From Cenarchaeum sp. (GTDB lineage: Archaea; Thermoproteota; Nitrososphaeria; Nitrososphaerales; Nitrosopumilaceae), in assembly GCA_020027365.1 (NCBI GenBank), contig JAHRAJ010000025.1, positions 1 to 6,358 of the forward strand: a stretch of DNA of 6,358 nucleotides. Reading direction: 5' to 3'. Shown here in pieces: positions 1 to 5,417 of the stretch. The notes below the pieces were generated by a model that saw nothing but the letters and a program-made list of their open reading frames with translations, made no database searches and had not been told where the DNA came from. The translations under genes and the position numbers were made by a program. Within the stretch, counting starts at the first letter, position 1. Each line of letters opens with the position of its first letter.

Positions 1-291
1 CAGCTGTTTGAACGCACAAACGGTGTCATCCCGGATTTTCTTCCATTCCTTGGTAATGTCCAACACCTCTGAAATCTTGGCATCCATAACATGCTCGTTA
101 CGCCTGGTGAAAATCAAAACAATTATCGCGACAGAAATTCCAACCCCCACCTCTGCAATCAGCGTGGCGTTGTTGGACCATTCCATATTGCCTTTGACTC
201 CAACATTCATGACCGTCAAGATGGCTGATGACGCAATGGTGATTCCAAGCAATGTTCTCAAAACCCACATAATCTTACCATGCCGATTCAT
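1..291 (-). CDS. Small two-helix membrane protein, 5' part only (3' end beyond left edge)
   Basis: Reading the minus strand from the ATG at 291 gives 97 codons without a stop to the window edge. Residues 1-7 are basic. Residues about 8-29 (around WVLRTLLGITIASSAILTV) form a first hydrophobic helix. Residues 30-41 are polar, and residues about 42-61 (LIAEVGVGISVAIIVLIF) form a second helix. A charged, helix-prone tail follows (RRNEHVMDAKISEVLDITKE), ending in KEWKKIRDDT at the edge. By the positive-inside rule the tail should be cytoplasmic. The frame stays open upstream to the stop at 478-480, but the ATG at 291 places the hydrophobic segment near the N-terminus and is the natural start. Base composition is more AT-rich than the central genes. 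I do not recognise a named family; small membrane proteins with a cytoplasmic coiled coil are common in this group. Function unknown. Confidence 0.7.
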   Translation of the reverse strand, partial: MNRHGKIMWVLRTLLGITIASSAILTVMNVGVKGNMEWSNNATLIAEVGVGISVAIIVLIFTRRNEHVMDAKISEVLDITKEWKKIRDDTVCAFKQL

Positions 292-302
292 GAAACATCG
301 GT

Positions 303-320
303 ACAAAATATGGACATAAG
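303..320 (-). promoter_or_regulatory. Possible TATA region for the left-edge membrane protein gene
   Basis: On the minus strand this AT-rich stretch reads CTTATGTCCATATTTTGT and ends about 11 nt before the ATG at 291. The CTTATG part is centred about 25 nt from the start codon, as expected for a leaderless archaeal promoter. The match to a TATA box is weak, so this is tentative. Confidence 0.25.
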
Positions 321-336
321 GTTGCTGGTGGGGAAT

Positions 337-500
337 CCTGTTCAATTTGGGTGATCCGACCGGACAACTGATCAAGGGTGATGCCCATCTCTGCCTCTGA
401 TCACCTTGAACCACGCCTTGGGCCGGCTGTTTTCGGGCAGTAAACAACAGATCAGGACACTTGAACAGTGATTTGATCTAGATCGCCCAAATTGAACAGG
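337..500. repeat. Inverted-repeat element (MITE-like or structured), 20-bp arms
   Basis: The outer arms are 337-356 (CCTGTTCAATTTGGGTGATC) and 481-500 (GATCGCCCAAATTGAACAGG). They are reverse complements with one mismatch in 20. Nested inside are two further inverted repeats. TCAAGG(G)TGAT near 371-381 pairs with ATCACCTTGA near 400-409, and AGATCA at 449-454 pairs with TGATCT at 474-479. The whole segment could extrude as a branched cruciform, or fold as RNA. No target-site duplication is visible: the outer flanks are GGGAAT and CCTCTT. It lies between the minus-strand membrane gene and the frameshifted relic. It could be a miniature transposable element, a regulatory structure, or the remnant of an inverted duplication. 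The left arm read on the minus strand and the right arm read on the plus strand both give an IxQIEQ peptide, so an inverted coding remnant is possible. Confidence 0.55.
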
Positions 501-548
501 CCTCTTGTTTGTCGCACATGATATTGCGAACACAGCCACACAACATCC

Positions 549-556
549 CAATATCT
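549..556 (+). promoter_or_regulatory. Possible TATA box of the relic gene
   Basis: CAATATCT is centred about 23 nt upstream of the ATG at 575 in otherwise mixed sequence, a spacing that fits leaderless archaeal transcription. There is no recognisable Shine-Dalgarno sequence before the ATG. The match is short and unsupported by anything else. Confidence 0.25.
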
Positions 557-574
557 GCAGGCAGCTGATGCGGC

Positions 575-1336
575 ATGGGCACAAACGCCGGCTTTGCCTC
601 CTGTGACAGAACCACGCTTTTGGGCGACGCATACCGTGAAGTAGTGGGCGAATTCAACCACTTGTTCACGCCAGAGCCGTTTTGCACGGTAAAGGCGGTG
701 GACGACCACCGCTGGTTCTGGAAACCGAGGCGCGTCAAGACGCTACTTTTTGCCGTCTTACGCATACACCATGACCAAGAAGTGTGCCAGGACCATCGAC
801 TATGGAGGATTTCCCTGCATGCAAGAAAAATACCCCAGCAACTATCAGGTTTGTCTACTGCCCGGGATACGGGGAGCCCGACCTGATCGCCTCCGATCAC
901 AGCAACACATGGCCGTACTGGCGGATATTTGTGTCGTGCATACACGGCCACCCCCAGCACGGGTTTGACCGGGTGGAAAAGGGCACGACCCCCGACCTCA
1001 ACACCCGCCTGCAAAACAAGATATCCGTACTCGAGGGCCTCAGGGACAGGGGTGTCTGGCTGATGGATGCAAGCGTGGTCGCACTCTACCCGAAATCCCG
1101 GCTCCGATCCCCCGAATCGACGGCCTCCAAGATCATCAAACGCTGCTGGAAAAGTTACGCCTCTAAAATCATCAGGAAGATCAGCCCGGATAGAATCACG
1201 GTGATAGGCAATGGTGCACGACCCTCTTAAGACCGACCTTGCCGGCACCGGCATCCCGTTTGACTGGCAGTGCCAAGATGATGGCGGCGGTTGTAGTGAT
1301 GGCGGTGGTGATGCCTACGCGGATACGGCGGGGTGA
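575..1336 (+). pseudogene. Conserved archaeal hypothetical protein relic broken by three frameshifts
   Basis: Four consecutive plus-strand frames join into one plausible protein of about 250 residues. Segment 1 (575 to about 754) starts at ATG 575 and carries EFNHLFTPEPF and WFWKPRRVKTLLFA. Segment 2 (about 755-845) reads SYAYTMTKKC ... YGGFPCMQEKYPSNY. Segment 3 (about 847-1213) reads RFVYCPGYGEPDL, WPYWRIFVSCIHG, LQNKISVLEGLRDRGVWLMDASVVALY, KIIRKISPDRITVIGNG. Segment 4 (1214-1336) reads VHDPLKTDLAGTGIPFDWQ and a Gly/Asp-rich tail ending in TGA. The joined order (LLxAES-like motif, RFVYCxGYGE, GVWLxDASxxALY, ITVIGxGV, terminal W-x-x-Q) matches my memory of a thaumarchaeal protein family that I cannot name. 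A uracil-DNA-glycosylase-like fold is a guess only. Every shift has the sense of losing 2 nt (or gaining 1). It is either a true pseudogene or the product of sequence errors. A stop-free antisense frame covers 478-1254 but looks like a composition artefact. Confidence 0.75.
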
Positions 1337-1505
1337 CGGTTGCCAATCCGCCGGCCGGTCGGCCACGCCTCCGCCATGCAAGGGACGCAGGGCCCACGGA
1401 TGCCGTCCGGGGAATCCGCCGGGGTGCGGGTACGCCGCCCGGCCGCCTGCACAGCCACACCCCGCTCGACCGATTTTTGGCCCGGCTCGGCGACCAAAGC
1501 CCCGA

Positions 1506-1517
1506 CTAAAACTTAAA
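1506..1517 (+). promoter_or_regulatory. TATA-like box of the RAM-protein operon
   Basis: CTAAAACTTAAA is the only AT-rich block in the GC-rich 1337-1540 stretch, which otherwise holds no gene I can support. It is centred about 37 nt before the ATG at 1550. With the usual 25-27 nt spacing, transcription would start near 1538-1540 and leave a leader of about 10 nt containing GAAGAAAGA. Confidence 0.5.
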
Positions 1518-1549
1518 GGGCGGTGCGCGCAAATACGTGTGAAGAAAGA

Positions 1550-1786
1550 ATGCACATAGGCTATGTCTTGCTAAACTGCGATCTGGGGGCCGAGGAGCAC
1601 ATCGTGGAGGAGCTCCGGCGCATGCCACACGTCAAAAACGCGCATCTGACGTTTGGGGCATACGACGTCATTGCGGAGATTCACGCCGACACGCAGGAGG
1701 ACTTTGAACGGACGGTCGCAAGCAAGGTGAGGGGGCTGTCGCGCGTCGTGAGCACGATGACGCTCAACGTGGCAGGCGGGCAGTGA
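1550..1786 (+). CDS. Stand-alone Lrp/AsnC effector-binding (RAM) domain protein
   Basis: This 78-residue protein has the full pattern of the RAM / AsnC_trans_reg ligand-binding domain and no DNA-binding helix-turn-helix. The first strand is IGYVLLNC (residues 3-10), followed by a helix with EEHIVEELRRM (15-25) and the strand NAHLTFG (30-36). The diagnostic turn GAYDVIAEI (36-44) follows, then a second helix DFERTVASKVRGL and a final strand VVSTMTLNV. In the family such domains form dimers or larger rings that bind amino acids or other small effectors, either as partners of full-length Lrp regulators or as independent sensors. The start is set at ATG 1550, not the in-frame GTG at 1523, because the fold begins right after this ATG. 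The next gene starts 6 nt after its stop, in the same frame, so the two are very likely one operon. The ligand cannot be predicted. Confidence 0.9.
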   Translation: MHIGYVLLNCDLGAEEHIVEELRRMPHVKNAHLTFGAYDVIAEIHADTQEDFERTVASKVRGLSRVVSTMTLNVAGGQ

Positions 1787-1792
1787 GACGGG

Positions 1793-2086
1793 TTGGCCGA
1801 CAAGAAGATTGCGTATTCCGGAAGGGTCTGGGCGATAAACCACAACAACCCCGAGCCGCTGGTCGAGCATGCAATCCACCAGCTAGAGGTGCACGGTGTC
1901 AAAAAGGAGGACATCGTGCTGACCGACGCGCCCGACGACGTGCAGGTGGGCGCCATAGTGGTCGAGATTTGGCCGTACCACCTGGACGTGGCAAGGGTCC
2001 GGACCATACGAAACGAGTCGTTTATCAGCGGGACGGTGATGACCATCGAGCTAAAGCTTGACGACGATGGCAACTATACAGACTGA
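1793..2086 (+). CDS. Conserved hypothetical protein, 97 aa, operon partner of the RAM protein
   Basis: The protein begins MADKKIAYSGRVWAINHNN from a TTG at 1793. The upstream gene's TGA at 1784-1786 is in the same frame, so no earlier start other than this TTG exists between the genes. The sequence is soluble and mixed alpha/beta. A helical part (PLVEHAIHQLEVHGVKKEDI, residues about 22-41) is followed by an acidic loop (LTDAPDDVQ) and hydrophobic strands (VGAIVVEIWPYHL). A segment VRTIRNESFISGTVMTIELKL ends it. There are no cysteines, no signal peptide and no membrane helix. Codon use resembles the neighbouring GC-rich genes. I believe similar proteins exist in other Thaumarchaeota but know no function. 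Its 6-nt spacing behind the RAM-domain gene suggests shared regulation and possibly a shared role. Confidence 0.85.
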   Translation: MADKKIAYSGRVWAINHNNPEPLVEHAIHQLEVHGVKKEDIVLTDAPDDVQVGAIVVEIWPYHLDVARVRTIRNESFISGTVMTIELKLDDDGNYTD

Positions 2087-2191
2087 CGGGTGCCGCCGGC
2101 GCCGTTGACGGACCGGCGACCGCGGATTGGCCAAAAAGCAAGGGATTGCGGACCGGTTGGCCGTTTTGACAATTTCAGGCGAAGGATCTCC

Positions 2192-2506
2192 CCGTGCGCA
2201 GGGCAGGGCATGCCACACGCAAAAGGCCGCACGTCGGTCGTCCGGCCGGCAATGCATGCGGCCGTGCGCCGGTCGCGGGAAGATGTGATCAGCACGGAGG
2301 TCAAACGCCGGGGCGAGGCGGCGGCCGTGCGCATGCGGCCGGACGGCAGAGGCGGGGCGCGGCGCGGCCGTGCGCGGGGCCGCCGCGCTGCAGGGGGCCG
2401 GACAACGTGCTCCGGTTCCGATCAGGCGTGCGCATCGGGGAGCCGCCGTGCGCGGCCCCCGTCGCCGGCCACCCGGATGTTCGGCCACGCCCGAAGATCC
2501 GTGCGC
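2192..2506 (+). repeat. Six dispersed copies of the octamer CCGTGCGC
   Basis: Exact copies lie at 2192-2199, 2262-2269, 2325-2332, 2368-2375, 2446-2453 and 2499-2506, all in the same orientation, with irregular spacing of 43-78 nt. Three of them extend to the 12-mer GCGGCCGTGCGC (2258-2269, 2321-2332, 2364-2375). A near copy, GCGTGCGC, sits at 2426-2433. The regional GC bias raises the background but does not obviously explain one octamer six times in about 315 nt. It could be a protein-binding motif cluster or a decayed tandem repeat. Confidence 0.5.
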
Positions 2507-2684
2507 CACCAGCCTGACCGGCGTCGACGGGGGTTAGTTTGCAGGTTGCAGACGCCGTGCATGCACATTCCGTACGACAAGGTTGCTTTGCCGCTAGCAG
2601 GCGCCGGACAGGGCCCCGCTCACGGGCGTATTTTGAAGCCTGACGGCAGGCGACTCGTGGAAAAAGGCAGACGCGCGGTGACTC

Positions 2685-2702
2685 GGCGGGTTTGTACCCG
2701 CC
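2685..2702. other. Perfect 7-bp hairpin with a 4-nt loop
   Basis: GGCGGGT-TTGT-ACCCGCC forms a perfect stem. No U-run follows it, so it is not a bacterial-type terminator, and no tRNA arms surround it. It may be an operator-like palindrome or part of a small RNA. Confidence 0.35.
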
Positions 2703-2833
2703 CGATCGACGATCCGGTGCAAAATATCCGTATACACACATCCCATTGCAAAGGTTCAGGGGAAACAGCACGCGGTCCAACACCGGCATCCCGGCACCGG
2801 CGCACATCAACAACCGACCGCCGGCGCTACAGG

Positions 2834-2839
2834 TTAATA
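2834..2839 (+). promoter_or_regulatory. TATA box of the membrane-anchored protein gene
   Basis: TTAATA, within GGTTAATACC, stands out in very GC-rich surroundings. Its centre is about 25 nt upstream of the ATG at 2861, so transcription is predicted to start at or next to the start codon (leaderless mRNA). There is no Shine-Dalgarno sequence before the ATG. Confidence 0.6.
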
Positions 2840-2860
2840 CCGGCGGCGCGGCCGCGCGCC

Positions 2861-3415
2861 ATGGGCAAAAAAGCTGGCGGCGGCAGGGCGGGAAAAAACA
2901 AGAGGAGGGTGATCGGCGTCGGCGCCAGGGTTCAGAATGCGGCGATTGCCGCCGTGGCCGCCTCCATAATAGCCGGCGCCGGGTGGTACGGGTACACCGC
3001 GGAGCAGGGCAGGCAGGCGGGTTTTGTGTTTGGAAACGAGCTGCTGCAGATCCAGGAGGATCTGGCGGGCATGCAAAGGGAGTTTGGTGGGATGGTGTCG
3101 CGGTGGGAGGACGGCGAGGTGACGGCCCGGCAGTTTGCAGAGTTTGCCGCCAGACACGCCGAGAGGATGGAGGGGATTGCCCCCAGGTATGACGCGCTCG
3201 ACCCCCCCGAGGCGTTTGGGCCGTCGGTTGCAGTGTTCAAGCTGTCACTAGAGTCGCAGATCAGGAGCGACGCAGAGTTTGCGGCGTGGGTGCGGACCGG
3301 CGACGTCGCGCACAGGATCAGGTCGGACGCCCTGATCCAAGAGGCGTTCGAGTACGAGACCAGGGCGCTGGGCGAGTTCAACCGTGCAAAGATGGGCATC
3401 TCGGGTGGCGGGTAG
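2861..3415 (+). CDS. N-terminally membrane-anchored conserved protein, 184 aa
   Basis: Residues 1-24 are strongly basic (MGKKAGGGRAGKNKRRVIG...). Residues about 26-44 (NAAIAAVAASIIAGAGWYG) form one transmembrane helix. The rest (45-184) is a soluble, largely helical domain with conserved-looking blocks: FGNELLQIQEDLAGM (57-71), MVSRWEDGEVTARQF (78-92), HAERMEGIAPRYDAL (99-113), FKLSLESQIRSDAEFAAW (126-143) and HRIRSDALIQEAFEYETRAL (151-170). By the positive-inside rule the basic tail is cytoplasmic and the domain extracytoplasmic. The start is chosen at ATG 2861 because the protein-like sequence begins exactly there and a TATA box lies 25 nt upstream. The open frame back to 2090 is compositional. 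I recall similar proteins in other Thaumarchaeota but no assigned function. The downstream neighbour is convergent. Confidence 0.85.
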   Translation: MGKKAGGGRAGKNKRRVIGVGARVQNAAIAAVAASIIAGAGWYGYTAEQGRQAGFVFGNELLQIQEDLAGMQREFGGMVSRWEDGEVTARQFAEFAARHAERMEGIAPRYDALDPPEAFGPSVAVFKLSLESQIRSDAEFAAWVRTGDVAHRIRSDALIQEAFEYETRALGEFNRAKMGISGGG

Positions 3416-3436
3416 TGCAGCAGCAGCCGCCGCCGC

Positions 3437-3540
3437 GGTTGCAAACAGGTCACAGCAGGCCCAAAGAGCGGAGTGCTGCCGCCGACGGGGGATTACAACG
3501 TGGCGGGTTGCACAGCTCACAGCAGGCCCAAAGAGTGGAG
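3437..3540. repeat. Direct repeat: partial duplication of the 3' end of the 3517-3972 gene
   Basis: 3437-3473 and 3506-3540 are two copies of a segment of about 36 bp in direct orientation. They share TCACAGCAGGCCCAAAGAG exactly (3450-3468 and 3517-3535) and differ around it by two substitutions and a 2-nt indel. Copy 3506-3540 contains the last codons and the TGA stop of the minus-strand gene (peptide SLGLL-stop). Copy 3437-3473 repeats these codons and the stop downstream of the gene. This is a short tandem-type duplication in the gap between two convergent genes. Confidence 0.75.
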
Positions 3541-3972
3541 GTCGTCCAGGACCGGCTGGAGCCGCGCCCCCAGCAGCTTTTTGTCAAGCGGGACGTGCCC
3601 GTCAAACCGAATCCCGAGGGTGATACTAAGCATGTCCGGATCTGTGTGGGACACGGTTATCGAGTGCGTGTGGGGCGACCCCTCTAGGTACCGCGTCCAG
3701 TGGGCTATGCGAAGCCGGGCCTGCTCCACGCGGTCTGCCAGGTCGCCTATTCCAACCGACTGCTCGTCGAATACGCGGAATTTTACCATAGGGAGGGTCA
3801 GAAAGCCCCCGGCGATCTTGTCGGCGCGATCGTGCATCAGCTGGATCTGGGCCAGATCGTCGTCGCCGCCAGAGGAATGGATTTTTCCATAGTCCGGATC
3901 AAAATAGCCCGCAATGTCCTTGTGCGAGTCGTAGATCTTGTAGAAATTGTCCTCCAGGTCAAGCTTCCACAT
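3517..3972 (-). CDS. Conserved hypothetical protein, 151 aa
   Basis: The protein begins MWKLDLEDNFYKIYDSHKDI and is soluble, with no signal peptide or membrane helix. It contains an acidic segment SSGGDDDLAQIQLMHDRADK (33-52), a hydrophobic stretch IAGGFLTLPMVKFRVFDE (53-70), a helix DLADRVEQARLRIAHWTRYL (77-96), and strands HSITVSHTDPDMLSITLGIRFDGHV ending in LQPVLDDLHSLGLL. The two HSITVSH/LSITLGI strands next to helices suggest a compact alpha/beta fold. A TATA-like box 26 nt upstream of the ATG at 3972 supports this start and a leaderless transcript. It converges with the 2861-3415 gene, and a copy of its last codons lies in the gap. The adjacent insertion sequence begins about 45 nt upstream of the gene, leaving the promoter intact. 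I do not recognise a named family. Confidence 0.85.
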   Translation of the reverse strand: MWKLDLEDNFYKIYDSHKDIAGYFDPDYGKIHSSGGDDDLAQIQLMHDRADKIAGGFLTLPMVKFRVFDEQSVGIGDLADRVEQARLRIAHWTRYLEGSPHTHSITVSHTDPDMLSITLGIRFDGHVPLDKKLLGARLQPVLDDLHSLGLL

Positions 3973-3993
3973 GGTGTGGGGTGGTCGGGTTGT

Positions 3994-4001
3994 TAGATAA
4001 A
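3994..4001 (-). promoter_or_regulatory. TATA box of the 151-aa hypothetical gene
   Basis: On the minus strand this reads TTTATCTA, centred about 26 nt upstream of the ATG at 3972, which predicts a leaderless transcript. It lies about 20 nt from the end of the insertion sequence, so the promoter belongs to the gene and not to the element. Confidence 0.55.
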
Positions 4002-4018
4002 CATTTTTTGGGACAGCG

Positions 4019-5362
4019 TGTGTGAGGTCACCTACCCCGTCTATGCATCATTCCAACCATGGGCAGTCCCCTGCCGTCTTGCCCCTGCCAGACCATCAGC
4101 GGCGGCTGCTACGGCGGTGTCGGGCCGGTCACACGATCTTTGCCACCTCCTCGGCCACCGACAGCCCCTGCCTCCTCCACGTCAGGACGCATGACACGAA
4201 ATTCGACATCCGCTTCATGGCCCTGCTCCCGCCCTTGATCCGCCCGCTGATCTTGCGGAATACCACCACGTACCGCAGATCCTGCCCCGTGACGTTGTTT
4301 GTAGGATCGGCCCCCGGGTACTGAAGGAATGCAACAGTGGGGACCGCGCGCAGCAGGCGGGCCGCCGTCGCCTCCAGTTTTTCGTCATCTGATTCCGCGT
4401 ACGTCTGGATCTTGTACCGCATGGCGTCCCCCATGGAACTGCGCAGCCGCATGGACGGCACGGCATGATCGCGCGGGTTGTCCCTTTTTGCAAAACCACA
4501 GCGCGTCCCCGTGAGGCGGCCCGCCTCGGGGCCTGCACCCGGGCAAATGGCGTCGTCTGGCCGCGCGCAGCTCGTGGGCCCAACAGCTGGTGCTTGCCGT
4601 CCCGATCAAACCCTGTACACGGCATCCGTCCGTCGTGGCGACGCCGTCGTACCCCCATGTACGTGCATCACGTTGGCCCCCCTGCCTGTGGTACACGACC
4701 AGCACGCTGTCGCCTGTCCGTACGAGGTGCACCCACCCCCTGCGGCCCACCGGTTCATCGGTCTCGTCAATGCCCGCACAAGGCGATTTGGGCATGTTTG
4801 CCATTATGCGGTCGTACTCGCCATCCATTGCGTCTGATACCCGTGCCAGTATGTTGGTCACGGATGACTGGCATCTTGAGGCCGAACATGACCATAAACC
4901 CGGCAATCTCCGCTAGGGGGACGCGGGCCGCGCGGATCGTACCTGTCTTGATGATGTTTTTGCCGGTCCTGATGCTGGCAGGTCCGTCGCGGCGGTTACC
5001 GCCGCCGCCGCGCCGCAGCACGCGCACGCCCCCTTTGACAGCGTGCCGGGTCTGGCCGGCTGATGGCAACATCCGTTGTGTAGCGCACGCCATCCCTGCG
5101 ACTCGATCTTGCCGCCGCACGCGCACGCCTTGCAATTCTTCCAGTTTGTGACGTACCGTCGGACGGCGCGTGCTTGCAACACGCCCTTGTGTCCTTTGCC
5201 CGCCCGGCCGCAGGGACAAGTGGCACACGCTGATCCAGAACGCCAGCCTGCACAGGATGCACGGCTAGGCAATCCACACATGCCGGACAACCGGCGAAAT
5301 TTTTCAATTTTTGGGCGATTTTTGCGAATTTGCAACCGGGAGAAGGCCGCGCCTAGGTGTCG
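4019..5362 (-). mobile_element. Decayed IS66-like insertion sequence, copy 1
   Basis: The element is defined by a minus-strand transposase relic (4129-5335) and by an end shared with copy 2. From about 4019 (GTxTGAGGTCACCTACCCC) to 4440 the sequence is repeated at 5943-6358 in the same orientation. Over 4131-4440 the two copies differ by three substitutions and one 2-nt indel. The outermost 107 nt are clearly more diverged. The far end is not defined by a second copy. A candidate inverted end is TAGGTGTC at 5354-5361, which resembles the reverse complement of GGTCACCTA at the other end, over 7 of 8 bases. No target-site duplication could be recognised. The total of about 1.34 kb fits an element with a single transposase gene. 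Confidence 0.65.
4129..5335 (-). pseudogene. IS66-like transposase, multiply frameshifted
   Basis: Minus-strand frames read in order give the IS66 (DDE_Tnp_IS66) layout. GKGHKGVLQARA lies near 5197-5162. A zinc-ribbon CKACACGGKIESQG lies near 5134-5093, with a later CACCG pair. TGKNIIKTGTIRAARVPLAEIAGFM and MFGLKMP lie near 4967-4869. SSVTNILARVSDAMDGEYDRIM comes next, then the first catalytic Asp in GIDETDEPVG (Asp near 4768) and WVHLVRTGDSVLVVYHR. YDGVATTDG has the second Asp (near 4630), followed by GFDRDGKHQ and CWAHELRA. The intact C-terminus (4129-4461) has MRYKIQTYAESDDEKLEATAARLLRAVPT, YPGADPTNN and VFRKISGRIKGG. Where the family has TNNxxE with the acidic residue, this copy has TNNVTG (Gly codon at 4285-4287). 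At least four frame changes are needed, so it cannot make an active transposase. The last 110 codons remain open. Confidence 0.75.
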
Positions 5363-5388
5363 GTAACGTTAGAGCCCCATACCCAAAC

Positions 5389-5397
5389 TTAATTAAT
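5389..5397 (+). promoter_or_regulatory. TATA box of the AT-rich island gene
   Basis: TTAATTAAT is centred 25 nt upstream of the ATG at 5418, an ideal leaderless archaeal spacing. GAGGT at 5413-5417 directly abuts the ATG, too close to act as a Shine-Dalgarno sequence. Confidence 0.6.
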
Positions 5398-5417
5398 CCA
5401 GATGCCCCAGTAGAGGT

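Larger units (their letters stand above)
2087..2833. other. Long GC-rich intergenic region without a convincing gene
   Basis: No frame here gives a protein-like sequence. The plus-strand frame open from 2090 merges into the 2861 gene but is Arg/Gly/Ala/Pro-rich over its first 257 codons, as expected from high GC alone, and the minus-strand frames look the same. No tRNA T-loop signature or recognisable SRP or RNase P core was seen. What it does contain is a recurring CCGTGCGC motif (2192-2506), a perfect 7-bp hairpin (2685-2702), and an AT-rich patch GCAAAATATCCGTATACACA near 2718-2737 that could be a promoter for an unseen RNA. Confidence 0.6.

Noticed and set aside
275..388. Short minus-strand frame of 37 residues starting MGITLDQLSGRITQIEQDS
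   Set aside because: It looks partly coiled-coil-like, but it is short, overlaps the start of the membrane protein gene and the inverted-repeat arm, and has no independent support. It is mentioned only as a possible coding origin of the repeat arms.
478..1254. Long stop-free minus-strand frame of 258 codons
   Set aside because: Its sequence lacks protein-like blocks and mirrors the plus-strand gene relic. The plus-strand segments have a coherent family-like order even across frameshifts.
2685..2702. Possible tRNA arm or terminator
   Set aside because: The loop does not fit a T-loop, no acceptor or anticodon arms surround it, and no U-run follows.
1244..2793. Shared 12-mer ACCGGCATCCCG near 1246 and 2783
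   Set aside because: A single short GC-rich match without extension; chance similarity is sufficient.
2090..2860. Upstream extension of the 2861-3415 gene to a 441-codon frame
   Set aside because: The extra 257 residues are Arg/Gly/Ala/Pro-rich, as expected from GC bias. A TATA box 25 nt before 2861 and a natural N-terminus with a basic tail and membrane helix support the later start.
4465..5151. Plus-strand open frame of 228 codons
   Set aside because: It is antisense to the transposase relic and consists of low-complexity Pro/Arg/Cys sequence with no motif.
4011..5370. Target-site duplication around insertion-sequence copy 1
   Set aside because: No matching 4-10 nt direct repeat was found at the presumed ends, and the far end is not precisely known.
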